Positions 12,001-24,211 of a stretch of DNA of 64,000 bases are shown here, one piece after another; within the stretch, counting starts at the first letter, position 1, and each line of letters begins with the position of its first letter. Below the pieces are notes generated by a model. The model had not been told where the DNA came from and searched no databases. It saw only the letters and a program-made list of their open reading frames with translations. The stretch lies in NCBI RefSeq assembly GCF_018320785.1, contig NC_054875.1:2733001-2797000 (forward strand). Reading direction: 5' to 3'. This DNA is from Cheilinus undulatus. Lineage: Eukaryota; Chordata; Actinopteri; Labriformes; Labridae. The translations under genes and the position numbers were made by a program.

Positions 12001-13973
12001 CATGAAAACAAGTAAACCAACAAAAGATAAACAAATAAACAAATGTCTAAATTTTATGGAGATGGGTGTTCAAAGTATCCCCTGACACTCCACTTCTTCT
12101 CCTGTCCCAAGATTTTTGGAATGTTTAAGTTTTTGCCATAGAGCTACAATACATATATCATTGGAAAGGTCTTATCATGGGGAGAAACATAACAGAAGAC
12201 GAGGTCTCTACATGACCCCTGCTGTGAGATAATGACCTTTGAACCTTTGACTCAGGGCATTTTTGAAGGCTTATAACTCAACAATAAAAGGGACTACAGA
12301 CATGAGACCAACTGTAATAGAAAGGTCTTGACCCCAACTATCATGTGGGGTCAATGAACAACAGGGGGCGCTATCAGCAATGTGGAAAACATGGTTAAAA
12401 CACATTTTCTCCAATTTAACAGTTATTTTATAAAACAATTCTTACATAGATGTGTTCAGCATCCACGTAAACCCCCATTAGGTCCTGAATTTATTCCTAG
12501 AATCATTCCATAACGGAATAATAGCTAAAAATTTAAATAAACTACAATTCCCTACAGTCGCAGCATGCAGCCTGAACGTAATCAGCGCCATATTTGTAGT
12601 TCTTTTTGGTTTCTAAACTAGGGTACAAAATAGGGTCATGAAACATAATTCCCCTTCAAATATTAATCATTTCATACAGCCGAAATACTATTAATATAAC
12701 AAGTAGATGATCTATTTCACTCTAAAGTCCTGATATCACCGTTTGTCTGAGATTTTGCCGTTTTATCTAAAAACGGCCGTTTGGGCGGGGGGGTCCGCCA
12801 TTTTTGCAAACCACATCCATAAATAGGGTCATAAAAACGTATTTCTGCTTACTTTATGTAAACATTACTACTGCCGAAATAACATATTACTGACTAAAAA
12901 CCTTTGAAACTAAAGGTTTAGTCTTATTTCACATATTTTGGCTGTTACTCTCAAATTGCTGTTTGTTTGCTAGCTCTTCTTGTTTTATCATATCAAACGT
13001 AATTTTTCACATATTTACTTAATCTATAGAATATTTGTTACAGCCGAAGTTGTAGTTACAGGCTATTTAGAAGCAGCATGTAAAGAAAGGATTGCTTTGT
13101 TGATTAATTTAACATATTTCTGATAAAACAAGATGCAAATATGTTGAGATTCTAATAATACGCTAATAATAGAGGGGTAATCCATGTAGAAATCTACTGA
13201 AAAATGGGCAAGCATGTCTTAATTGCCAAAAATGCCTCAGTTGATCACATTTATTTGAAGTATTAATGGGTAAATTGTTATATCTAAAGTAATTTATAAC
13301 TAATTTAAATAAACTTAGATGTCGTTAGCTGTTCCATAAAACAATTTTAGGATAGTTCTCTTCAATTTTTACTTCTATATAATGTTAAACAACCTCCAAT
13401 AAAGTATTAAGTATTGATCCAATGGCACCTTGGTTAGTTGGATTATAAGTTCTAAGATTAAAAAATATAACAGCAACAATACATCTATAGAAACACTTTA
13501 TTATACAGAAAGAGCAGTCAAAATACCGTTTTTTGTGTGTGTAAATGAAACTATCAGCAACACCATTTAAATTAGAAAAAAGGAGTAATCCTGAGATGTT
13601 ACTGGCAGACTGAATATGTCCTGCAGGACAAAAAATAAAGAGCATTATGCATTTTAATATTTCACAACACAAGTCTCACAGCTATGGGTCCTGTAACTTG
13701 GAATAAAGGATCAGTTTGACATAGAGGCATGATTTATAGAAGAACTAAGGTACAGAAATGGTGTATTGTAAATTTATAAAACAGGGAACAAATAGACTTT
13801 CATCCTTGTTATTTTTCATATCTCTTAGTATGTCATCTTATAATTTTGTCACTGTTGTAGGTTTTAGCTTTTTATAAAGGGTCCCAGGCACAGTTTGTAA
13901 AAAAATACACTACCATCACTCTAACAGCAAAATTGCAAATCTGACCCAATAAATGGTTAAGTTCAGTCAGTCA

Positions 13974-14003
13974 GATGATGATGATCATCATCATCATCAT
14001 CAT
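13974..14003. repeat. Palindromic GAT/CAT microsatellite
   Basis: A (GAT)n run flips directly into a (CAT)n run. The tract is therefore both a trinucleotide repeat and an inverted repeat able to fold on itself. Confidence 0.9.
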
Positions 14004-14939
14004 ATAAGTGTGAGTCCTAGGGGCTGAGACAGGCAGGGACTGTCCAAGGTGATGTCACTTTGAAGGGGATCAACCTCTGGTGGGTGGTAAACATTTATGT
14101 AGCAGTATCTAGCCCTTTTTCCACCTGTTCGAGGAGCTGGATGAGAGCAGCTATTCTATCCAGCTGTCTTGTGCCATCAGCAGTAGAGTGCTTGCTACGA
14201 AGGGAAGTGGTCCATCACACTTTTCATGACTGACGAGACTGATCGAACAATCGTTTATGTACAAAAAAAAAGATGGTAGACAAATGTGCAATGTCTGTAG
14301 AGATAAAACTCAATTGTGATGTCTTCATGGAATCAAAGGGATAGTGAAGTCAACAGCAGGGCAGGGCACCCCCCTTATGGAGTCTGGACATAGGTGGTGG
14401 TGGTGAGGGATACAGGATGAGATGAGCAGAGGACTTGTGATGAGCTGAACCTGATGTTGATGAAATGGAATTGAAATGGCTGGGGTGTAGGAGAGTTACA
14501 GCTTTGACTTCAAATATCTGCAGAAGAGAAGAGAATTTAAAATACAAAATCAGCACCATTAGGCAAATGAAGTTGTGGTAAAATCTGACATGTTTACTTA
14601 AAGTCAATGCCCATAATCAGCTGATCACCATAGCAGGAAGGGAAAGGTAAAAAGAGGTAGAGACATGAATAAGCAGTAACTTCATAAATAAATGTGAAAC
14701 AGTCCCCTGCTTGAACTTCCACTGGGCTTCATTTAGTGATCAGTGCAGCGATAGTTAACTATTGTCACTACAGCATCACTATGATGTAAGACCGTTCTTA
14801 CAGTCTCATCAAGGCAGGAGTGCACCGGCTGAGAGGGATTACATCATAATAAATCATCTTATTTCTTAAGGAAGACCCTGAGGTGAGGTTGCATCTGCAT
14901 GGTGCTCTTTCATAAACAGTATCAGCTCTGACAGTCTAA

Positions 14940-15680
14940 CGCCCGTTTCAGACTGGGAGCGTGTTTTGCTGCTTGCGTGTGCCACGCGTCAGCTCCGGCT
15001 CCTGCCGGTGCAGCACACAGGGCGCGAGTTTGCTGCGTGTCAGCCGCATTTTCCTGCTCCCAAAGCCCTGTCCTTCCTCACGAGTTTTACCTGAATAAAC
15101 CCCGCTACATGCTTATTGATTTAGCGTATTGAGGAAGTTTGTTGGGAACTATTAAAAAAAAAAGCATTCTGTACAAGTGAACGGAGTTTCTCTGAAGAAA
15201 TACTAAACTGGGCTTTTACTTTGAAAAAAAAAAAAAAAACAGAAAAGCATTCATACGATGTTTATCTTTCCTGTGATATATTCTAACAGTGTGGAGACAG
15301 AAAGTTTCACTAATAGTTGCTCTTTAGAGAACAACTTTATAAAACAGGCACATTTAAGCTTGTGGCCTTCCTCAGGGTTATCAAGAAACACATTGTAAAC
15401 ATATTCTATGTGCATATTTGCCACAACGATGTAAATATTGCTCTCTATTTATCATTTTCCTGTCTAATATGGTCACCAGCCGCATGCAGTGCGTGGAAAA
15501 AATAGGCGAGACTTCGAATCTCTGAACTCTCCGCGCCTGAGCTGCGCGTATCACCCGCGCGAACCACGGCGCTCATGCTGGCAGTCTGAAAGCCCTGACT
15601 TGTTAACATGCAATCAAACTGAAAATCCACGCGTGTCGCGGTCAAGACACGCGCGTCACGCTCCCAGTCTGAAACAGGCT
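14940..15680. mobile_element. PIF/Harbinger-like miniature element
   Basis: CGCCCGTTTCAGACTGGGAG at the left end is mirrored at the right end, where the reverse complement reads AGCCTGTTTCAGACTGGGAG. The sequence just inside both ends is unusually rich in CG dinucleotides for this window (CACGCG, GCGCG). Flanking TAA and TGA triplets could be a worn three-base TWA target duplication. No transposase frame is present. The superfamily is inferred from end style and TSD length only. Confidence 0.6.
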
Positions 15681-17501
15681 TGACTGTTGATCTGAAGCAA
15701 AAGTCAGAAAACAGACATCCAAGTACATGCATAGGTTAGTGTGTATTATAGTCAGTGTCAAACTCCTGTCATGACTTTAAATACTTCACAGATATTCTTC
15801 TTATCTTCTTACAGTTGCTAACTTGTTAGGAGGCTGCTCATGGACCTGATCTAGACAGCATGCAAGGAGAAGAGATGAAGACACTGTCAAAGCTATGATA
15901 AAGTACCTGTTCATCCACAAGGCTCACAGGGTGGTATTTTATTTCACAGTGTACATAAAGGAATAAGAATTACATTTACAGTAATCTAATTAACTCCTTT
16001 ATCTTGTTAACATTTAAGACTTCATAGTGATATTAAACTCATTAATCCATTCAGTTCAGATCATTACATGCTGATCTGTTGCTTGTATGGCCAAAGTCTT
16101 TACTCTTTCTGCATCTTCATGTCTAGCTCTGAATCCAATGCTGTACAACAACAATTACAGAGGAAAGGCAGCCTTCTGCACTAAAAGTAATTTGTGAATA
16201 AAAGCACAAGACCAACTTTAAAATAAATCAGTATAATGGCTTAATTGGTGATTCTCTGCTGAGAGATCTTCTTGTGAAAGAACAGTTATTTTGAAAGCTT
16301 AAACCGACCAGCACTAGGAACAAAGACATTTTTACATGAAAAATATAACATTTATAAAACATTAAACCACCTTAGTGGAGTGGGCAAACCTTGGTCTGGA
16401 GATTTCCTCAGTCTGTCTCCATTCCTTGGACGTACTGTATGTGAGCCAAACACAAGGAACCTCTGGTGCTGGATGATCTGAAATTTAAATAAAGTTTCAG
16501 AACCTCACAAACTCAGACAGTAAATTTAGATCATTGTAAAGTGTAGCTAGCCAATATCAGACAAAAACAAGCAGCAAAAATGTTAGCATTTACCATTTCT
16601 TATAATCCTTTCCAATTTCTTTCCATTATGCAGCAAAACACAGAACAATGAAGGCCAAGCAGAGTAAATGAGATGTGGCCAAAAATCAGTACGATTATTC
16701 TGTATGCTTGGATTGGCACAAAAATTTGTGGGGTGTCCTGTCCTGATTTCTGGTTAGAAGCAATCTAGATACAATAGATGCAATATAGCAAAACATTTGA
16801 TGGAAGTGTTTTGATAAGCAACAGCCAGTGAACAAATAAGGAACTCTTCTGTTCTTAGAGCAAAATTCTAAAAAGATAAACACAGGTTATTTTACATATG
16901 CAGCCCTTATAATGCAGAGAAAACAAATGCATTAATACTATTACTATTTGATGAGAATATTTAATGGTGCTGTGAAAAGATTTTTATATAGATTCAGTCA
17001 GTGCTTTAACAGTACAAATCTGAGTAATAAAAACAAATTCAGGCTGCAGCTTAAACTAATTTATGGGCATGAAGTCCAATAATCCAACTGTGAGAGAAGA
17101 TCCATCAAACTTCTCTTATGGAAGTCATGATCCATAAACTGACATATGAACTACCCATATGTAAACCAAATGAACAAGCAGCAGTCATGGAGGACATTAC
17201 TGTTTCAAATACAAGTTTACGCTAGTAAGTTATTTTAAAAAATATTGACAGCTTTACATACCGCTTCATAATCACATGTGCTCTATGAATTATTTAATTG
17301 TTCTAATAATATAGAGAGTAAAACAACTGAGAACAGTGTGTAATCCAGTGCAGGTGTTCATTTTACATCTACAAGAAAAAATTAAATTTTCACTGGGAGA
17401 TCTTCAAATTGACTTACTAAAGCAACTTTCACTGCAGTACACACCCCTTCACAGATACCTGACGCCTCACAGACACAGACTTGTTGTCTAAGACTTCTCA
17501 C

Positions 17502-17579
17502 CCGTACATGGTTGGAGACCAGGGGTGCAGGCTTTTTATTCAGACTCACAAATCTGAACACTGAAGGTACAGGACAACC
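17502..17579 (-). other. Exon-like block with good splice sites
   Basis: On the minus strand this 78-nt block follows TTTTTATCTTTAG and ends ACGG/GTGAGA. It is open in one frame for all 26 codons (GCPVPSVFRFVSLNKKPAPL...). The VPSVF motif resembles the end of THAP zinc-finger domains, but no upstream C2CH residues are visible, so this is only a hint. It lies downstream of the right-arm gene and could be a 3' exon of that transcript. Confidence 0.25.
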
Positions 17580-18170
17580 CTAAAGATAAAAATGAAGAAA
17601 AAAGTCATAAGCAAGGAAGTCTACCATATCTACACAAGACAAATGAACATCTTTACATTTTCATACAGGTATTCATTGTTCATAGGACTGGATTATTAAC
17701 CGGTTAAAGGTAGCAGCAGTGACTGTTTTAACAGTAAAGTGACCTGTACTAACAATTACCTTCAAATCTTTGATATATTTACATTATGAACCTCATGGCT
17801 CTCAGGTACACTGAGACATAACTCCTTGGAGGAAGGCCCATGGTAAGCTTTCTGTAAGAAAGATTGATATCTATACCAACATTTTTGGGCAACAGTCTAC
17901 AAGACAACAGAGACAGGTATTATGTACAACATCTATAAAAGGATTAAGACTAACGCTATATGTGCAAGCATAATAAGTTAGCTGACAACAAAAAAGTGTT
18001 GTTCCTATGTTTTCAACCAAACATTACAATGGTTTTGCTTCAGTGCAGCAGTAGAAAAAGCAAATACTGAAACATTTATGTTACAATATCTTACAGTATG
18101 TACATGTTTATTTTAGATAGCTAACTTTGAAGCTATAATTCATAAAAAAAATTAAACACTTTCAAAATCA

Positions 18171-20217
18171 ATTCAGTGTTTTTCTCTTACCTTTGGTTCT
18201 CAGTGATTACCCACTGAACTAGAGATATGAGCAGGGCTCTCTGCTATGATGTTAAAGTTTGATGGCCGGTGGTCTTGAGGGGAGCCCTGAAAGCCATCCA
18301 AACACATCTGGTTCTGCAAGACAAAAACTTAACTAAGAAATGGTTTGAAGCAGGCTAATATTTACAAAAAATATTTTTTAATATAACTGTTTATATATTC
18401 TGATCATGTCTAGTCAGCATCCTTGCATCCTTTGTGAATCATGCAGCCACACTAACAATACTCATAGACTTGTTTATTGTAGAAATAATACCAACAATAG
18501 CTTGTATACATCTAAATCTTATTTTTTTATACTTTTGTCGGTTTATTTTTATTTTTTATCTTCAATGTTTAATTCCTGTACATTGAGAGCAAAATTAACC
18601 AGTCACATTCCTTGTTGTGTAGGCATACTTGGCCAATTCAGCTAATTCTGAATAACCAAATTAAGTATTTATCTGATATGCTGATTGTTTGTGCATATTA
18701 ACAGTAAACCTTACCTCCACCACATGAGTCCAGCCCCCTTGGAGTCCTGTGAAGGGTTTTCTCCAGGATTTGTTCCTTTCCGTCCTCAGCTGCTCTCTGT
18801 TTTGAAGAGAAAAATCTTGTGAGGCTGACTTGTCAAAACTGATGAGAAATAAAGGAAAAGTAACGAATGACCACTTAGGTCTCTGAAACTCCACTGGTGT
18901 AGTGTCATTTTATATAATCTTAAAGATTGTAGTAAGAAGAACTTAATCAACATTACCAGTATTTTTAAAAGAGGTGTGCTTTTATGTAAGATACCAATCC
19001 CTGTATAACAAATATGGCTGTTGCTGAAATGAGCCTTTCACCATAATTTAAAAATTCAATCAATCTATTCATATGTGTCCTCAATAACCTTGTAACACCT
19101 GCATAGAGTTTTTACATAGATGTTTGCCTCTAGCCTAAATGTTCCAAGGTTTTCCTCTTCAGCCATCTTCATGCTCAATTTTAAAATTAAGGATATCAAG
19201 AATTCCCAGACTGGAGGAACTGATGATGTTATAGAATTCCTTGATGCAGATTTTGCAGCGGTGGTTTTACGTATATTTGAGGACCTTTAAATGAAATGCA
19301 GCGTCCGTCACAATAAAGTGTCCGGGCACACATGGGGGTCCGACCAGTGGACATTTAAACGTTTAATTAGTGAAAAACTAATGGACAGTATTCATGGTCA
19401 TTAGTAATACTCCACTTTACACTCAGTCTGTATCAACAGAGTTTCTTAGCTTGAATTGATAGAAAAACGGCCATGCAGATACTCTTATTACTCTTTCGGA
19501 TGATAATAGTGATCTCATTAGCCTGACTTTTTCTGCTGCCCTGGTACTTAAACCACGCTAGTGAAGCACAGAAAGGCGTTCATGTAAACATTTAAAATAA
19601 CATGCAGAATCATAACGACCATGATACTTACATGCATGACGCCCTGCAGAGACAGGAAGCTGACGGAGAAGCAGACTCTGTGCTCCGTTCTCATCGTAAC
19701 ACTCGCTGAGAATTATGGGAGGTAATAATTACCGTAATAACAGTTTAAAGGGAAGCTAAAAATTGCAAATACAGGCCATTTTACAATGTTACAATGTCAT
19801 TTTCCTGGAAAATAAGTCTAAAAAGAACACAAGGTGACAGGAAAAAAGCGGAGAGAGTTTCAATGAAATCTTACAGTACGAACAACACATCGACATGTAA
19901 AAAAACGATTATAAATTCTGAAATCGTAACAATGTATGATCGTATGACGACGTAATGAAAGCAAAATTAAAAACAAAAGCAACCCGATGAATTATCGTTA
20001 ATACATACCAAGTTATTACGCTTTATGAGTGGATTAAAAACCCAATATAGCTTCTTTCCTGCTCTTGAAGAAAACGTGATGTCAGCACGAAAGATGCTGC
20101 CTATTCAAATGAATGGGATTTAGTTCAACACGAGAAAAAGCAGAAATTCGTGTCCATGGACACGACTCAATAGATTAAACTTCGTGAGTATTTCACGTAT
20201 TTTTGTGAGACTGGGTT
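18171..20217 (-). repeat. Right arm of giant inverted repeat
   Basis: This is the inverted copy of 4290-6310, about 26 bp longer because of small insertions. The outer end reads CTGGGTT and is followed by GAAATACAGC, which does not duplicate the sequence left of 4290. Splice signals and the small gene frame are retained. The high similarity of the arms implies a recent origin or ongoing homogenisation by gene conversion. Confidence 0.9.
18200..19172 (-). CDS. Mirror copy of the small three-exon gene (103 aa)
   Basis: Model on the minus strand: 19172-19099, 18838-18715, 18313-18200, with the same phases and stop as the left-arm copy. The first coding exon is identical. By eye I count four base differences over the 312 coding bases, changing Asn to Asp, Asp to Gly, Ile to Thr and Asn to Ile, with no stop, frameshift or lost splice site. 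The third-exon acceptor reads CTTGCAG here instead of CTTCCAG. Because all differences change an amino acid, intactness may reflect youth rather than selection. Function unknown. Confidence 0.4.
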
Positions 20218-21499
20218 GAAATACAGCTGTTACATTTACTCTGCTCTTCAGTGACGTTTAGAGTTTACAGTGGGAGAAGAAAACAAGAACATGGGGAGAG
20301 TCAGGGTTTATCTCACTCAGTCAGCACCACATTTATTTTAGTTTCACTGCTCTGCAGACGTTTATGAGAAAGAACAGGAGTGTTCAAATCACAGCAACAG
20401 AAAACTCTACACAGCATAGACTGACCTCATATACTCAGGATGTGGTGAAAGAATGGAGCATGGTCCTGACTTTAACACCTTCAGCACATAGATGAAGTAA
20501 ACATCAGTCACTGTCTCTGTCAGTCTCCAGATCCTCTGCTGGGGTTCACTGGTTCTACTGATCATTAGTCAGATCTTTTTAATGTTATTCAGTTTTATTT
20601 TGAAGGGGCAGCTTTCAGAGACTCTCATCTAGAAAGGAAAAGGATGATGGAATAAAGTAGACTAGAGATAAAGCAGCTGGGTCTTGGTAGGTGAAGCATC
20701 AGTCTGTGCTGCTGCTGTGACTCATGGAGGGTTAGAGGATTTCTCCTCCTTCATGGCTCTAACACATCAGTCAGAATGATCTGGGAGGGGGAGAAGACCC
20801 TGGGACCCACATCTGAAATCCTGCTAGGACAGTGGTGTAGTAGAGGCTGTAGCGCTCCATTCTAGTCATTTCTAAGTTTGCAGGAAAGAAAAAGTCTGAA
20901 CCTTTGAAGTTTTCTGCTTTTCTGCATTAATGATCATCAAATGTGTCCTGATCTGTTTCTAAGTCACAAGTTCAGACAAACACAATGAGTTTAAGCTAAA
21001 ACCACAGAAATAATCAATATATTTACAGTCTCTACTGAGCATTAAACATCCACAGTGCTGCTGGAAAAGGACTGAACCCTGGATTTAGTCACTGGTTGGT
21101 CCTCCTTAGGGGGCAGAACAGAGACTCAGGAGGTCCCAAACATTTCTGTCCCTAAAGTCAGAGAGCTGAAAGTTAGATCTGTGTCACACTGAGAGTTAAT
21201 GGTTAATGATCACACTTTAGAAAATACAGGAACATGTCTGTGTTCAGATCCTGAACACAGATTTAGAGATATTTAGCAGATTTATAGAGGAGGATTCAAA
21301 CAGGACTGTGGCCTCACTAAGGATCTTTCTATCAGCCTCAGTTATCACCTGGTACCAGATCTGACTCTATTAACCAAGATTAAATGACTGATTTATCCAC
21401 CACAGTAAATCTAATGATCAGGTCTGTAGAAAGAAAGCTGCTGGTAAATAATCTACTGGTTTATTCAGATATTTAGGAGTAAATGTTCAGAATCCTCTA
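20218..21499. other. Non-coding stretch right of the inverted-repeat unit
   Basis: No gene is recognised. A 48-codon minus-strand frame near 20410-20560 (…YFIYVLKVLKSGPCSILS…) has no clear start or splice context. An AATAAA on the minus strand near 20335 could mark the 3' end of an unseen minus-strand transcript, but nothing confirms it. Confidence 0.4.
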
Positions 21500-22110
21500 A
21501 AGCAGCGTTACCCAACCAGAGAGACAAACTGTTGAAGAATAAAACAGCAAGAGCCACAGTCTAAGAGGTGAAAAGTGGAGAAAATGTGTTAAAGTGGCAA
21601 AATAGGCATTAATTTGCAAAAAAAAAAGTGTAAAAACATGGGAGAAAAATTGACATAAATGGATAACAAAAAAATGAGTTACAGGTGGCAAAAGTGGTCA
21701 AAAAACAGAAAAATGACTTTAATGGGCAGAAAGCAGCAAGAGTGGTGAAATGGGGGAAAAAGTGGCTTCAATGGAAAAAGGCTGGCCTTAATGGGCGAGA
21801 AGTGGAAAAAATTTAAAAAGGAAGGGGGGAAATCTGAAAATAGCACAAAGCAGGTTAAAGAGGCAAAAAATGGTAAATAACGGGGCCAAAGACAGGATTA
21901 AGACAACAAAAATTGGCTTAAAAAGCAGCAAAAATGATTAAAAGTGGTAAAAAAAGGGGGAAAAGTGAATAAAAATGGAAAAAAGGATTAAAAGTTGCAA
22001 ATAAATGGTCAAAATGGGTAAAAAAAAAAAGTGGTAAAAAGGTGTTATTTTAATGAAAAAAGGTAGCTTAACTGGGTGAAAAATGCCAAAAATGGGTTGT
22101 AATGATTTTA
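21500..22110. repeat. A-rich 'AAGTGGCAAAA' dispersed element, first copy
   Basis: The sequence is built from irregular repeats of GTGGCAAAA, ATGGGC and AAAAAGTGG on the plus strand. It opens with CAGCGTTACCCAACC and an AAGAGCCAC motif close to those in the element at 63071-63696. The edges are approximate, because I could not find a clean target duplication for this copy. Confidence 0.6.
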
Positions 22111-22383
22111 AAAGAGGCTCTGCTGGTTTTACAGCAGGCTGTGAGGTCAATCAGCTGTCAGACTGATGCTGTAAGAAAAACCCCTAACCAGTCTGTACTT
22201 CCTCTTCCTCTCTCCTCCTCTCCTTCAGTTTACCTCTGGGTTAAACTGAGAAGCGAGCAACGACGATAAAGGAAACCAGTCTGACATGAGAAGGACCTGA
22301 TGGTTCATCTAAATCTCTGACACTGTCGGAGTTTTATCTCAGACTACCTTAGACCATCTGTCCTCTGTCTGCCTGTCTGGATA

Positions 22384-22768
22384 GAGGTAGAACCAGAGAG
22401 GTAGAACCAGAGAGGAAGAACCAGAGATGAAGAACCAGAAAGGAAGACCCAGAGAGGAAGAACCAGAGAGGAAGAACCAGAGATGAAGAACCAGAAAGGA
22501 AGACCCAGAGAGGTAGAACCAGAGAGGTAGAACCAGAGAGGTAGAACCAGAGAGGTAGAACCAGAGAGGTAGAACCAGAAAGGAAGACCCAGAGAGGAAG
22601 AACCAGAGAGGTAGAACCAGAAAGGAAGACCCAGAGAGGAAGAACCAGAGAGGTAGAACCAGAGAGGTAGAACCAGAGAGGTAGAACCAGAGAGGAAGAA
22701 CCAGAGATGAAGAACCAGAAAGGAAGACCCAGAGAGGAAGAACCAGAGAGGTAGAACCAGAGAGGTAG
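22384..22768. repeat. 14-bp minisatellite (GAGGTAGAACCAGA)n
   Basis: About 27 tandem units of a purine-rich 14-mer. The main variants have GAGGAAG, GATGAAG or AAGGAAGACC in the first half. Since 14 is not a multiple of three, every minus-strand frame cycles through the same 14-residue peptide (Leu/Ser/Gly/Phe), which explains two long overlapping open frames that are not genes. Confidence 0.95.
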
Positions 22769-23094
22769 TGGGAGGACTAGTCTTAGTGCCTCGACCACAC
22801 ATACTACTAGGATCCGTCATCCTCCATGTGGGACAGCCTAAAACCAGAAGAGCCTAGACCAGGGTTAACATTCTTATCTTATTGTGGAAGTGAACGGAAA
22901 CGCCCTCATGCACACGGAACGAGTCTTTCTCCTCTTGTTACGAGGTACGTCAGTTTTTCACTCTCTTCATATTTTCTCTAAACTAGTTCTCTAGTAAACA
23001 TTAAACATAGTTAAAGTGGTTTATTTTGGTCTTAATGCTGAAACTCTCTCAGAGGAAGTCAGTCATGTTCCAGAAAGTTCCATAAAGAAACAAT

Positions 23095-23245
23095 GGTGGT
23101 AGACGGCTCTTGTCCCTGCGCTGCAGGACAGAAATATTTAGAAAATCTTTCATTCCATCAGCAATAAGACTTTATAATTCTACCGTAAACAGATGAGAGA
23201 GACTCCAGACAAATGAATTCCCCTTCGGGGATAAATAAAGTTATT
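23095..23245 (+). mobile_element. LINE 3'-end fragment
   Basis: One frame reads RTEIFRKSFIPSAIRLYNS, the very C-terminal motif of fish non-LTR reverse transcriptases ('R..F..SFIP.AI.L.N'). It is followed within 60 bp by the usual TTCCCCTTCGGGGATAAATA tail. Only the last roughly 150 bp are present, a typical 5'-truncated insertion. The clade is not assigned. Confidence 0.75.
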
Positions 23246-24211
23246 GTATTGTGTTGTAAACGTCGTAGATGATCAGGTTCTGATCCTGAATTATAGTAAT
23301 GGCGACGTCTTCTTGGTCCTGAATCTGAAGCCTGCTACAGTTAAATGGTTATGGTGGGTAATTATTGTCAGAGTTCTTCTTTGCACAGTGGTTGTTAATG
23401 TGACTGATGATGAGGAGTCTGCATGTGATGAAGATCAGCAGTGTTTGCATTCAGAGAGAGGGGGTGGGGGGAATTTTTGCTCCTAATGTTGCTTGTAGTC
23501 ATCTTTGTGTTTAGAGTTTGTAGTTTTTTTGACCTGAGACTGTGGGGTCCAGCGTAAAACCAGGCCTGGATTTGTTTTTTTGTGGTTTGTACTGCATTGG
23601 ACTGAACTGTTTTCTTCTGAAAACCTGAACCAACTTTGTTCTGAACTAACTGACCTGTTTGCTGCTAACATATGTCAGAAACTCCTCTCTGCTCTTCTGT
23701 TTATTTCCTCATGTGTATCAGAGTCATTAGAGTTTACCGCATGCTCACTGCTTTTGTTCATTGTTGTTTTTCTGTGCAGGTTAGAAAATATCAATACTAG
23801 CAGTCATTTCTGCATTAGTTTCTTAACTTCAGACTCTCACTGGTGTCCTCTTTAAGGCTGTGTTTATATGACGTTTCCTGGTGAGAACAAAAAAATCTTT
23901 TGCTGTGTTTTGGTCGTCTGTTTAAACGAGAACGTGTTCTAAGGACTGCAGTCACACCATCCAGGCTTTAAATTCTGTTGCACACATAGACTAAATTTTA
24001 CGGCTGTTTCTGTGATGCGTTCAGTGGCATCGCGGAAATTCGGGTTCTCTTGGCCATGCATCACTGAATGGAAATTAGGGCTGGGCAATTAATCACAATT
24101 TAGATTAAATCGCAATATGGCCTGCTGCAATTTACAAATTGCAGAAGTTGCAACTTGAAATATGTCAAAATAGCACTTTAATACATTCATTTTTGCATCA
24201 GCAGCTTTACT

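Larger units (their letters stand above)
6311..18170. other. Unique interior of the inverted-repeat unit
   Basis: These 11.9 kb between the arms are AT-rich and hold no long reading frame. I can place two hAT miniature elements, a PIF/Harbinger-like element and a GAT/CAT microsatellite (listed separately). Exon-like blocks with splice signals occur at 8819-8889 and from 10489 on the plus strand, with an AATAAA near 11086. On the minus strand, blocks occur at 17502-17579 and from 16477 downward. No polymerase, integrase, capsid or transposase gene was recognised. Confidence 0.6.

Noticed and set aside
12061-13270. Stretch with AACAGGGGGCGCT and other words known from fish repeats
   Set aside because: Probably repeat-derived, but no ends, target duplication or second copy could be identified in this window.
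4290-20217. A Polinton/Maverick-type element, suggested by size and long inverted ends
   Set aside because: No polymerase, integrase or capsid gene is recognisable and no 6-bp target duplication is present; size alone is not enough.
22344-22820. Two overlapping ~150-codon minus-strand frames rich in Leu, Ser, Gly, Phe
   Set aside because: They are the 14-bp minisatellite read in two frames that give the same cyclic peptide; no start context or domain.
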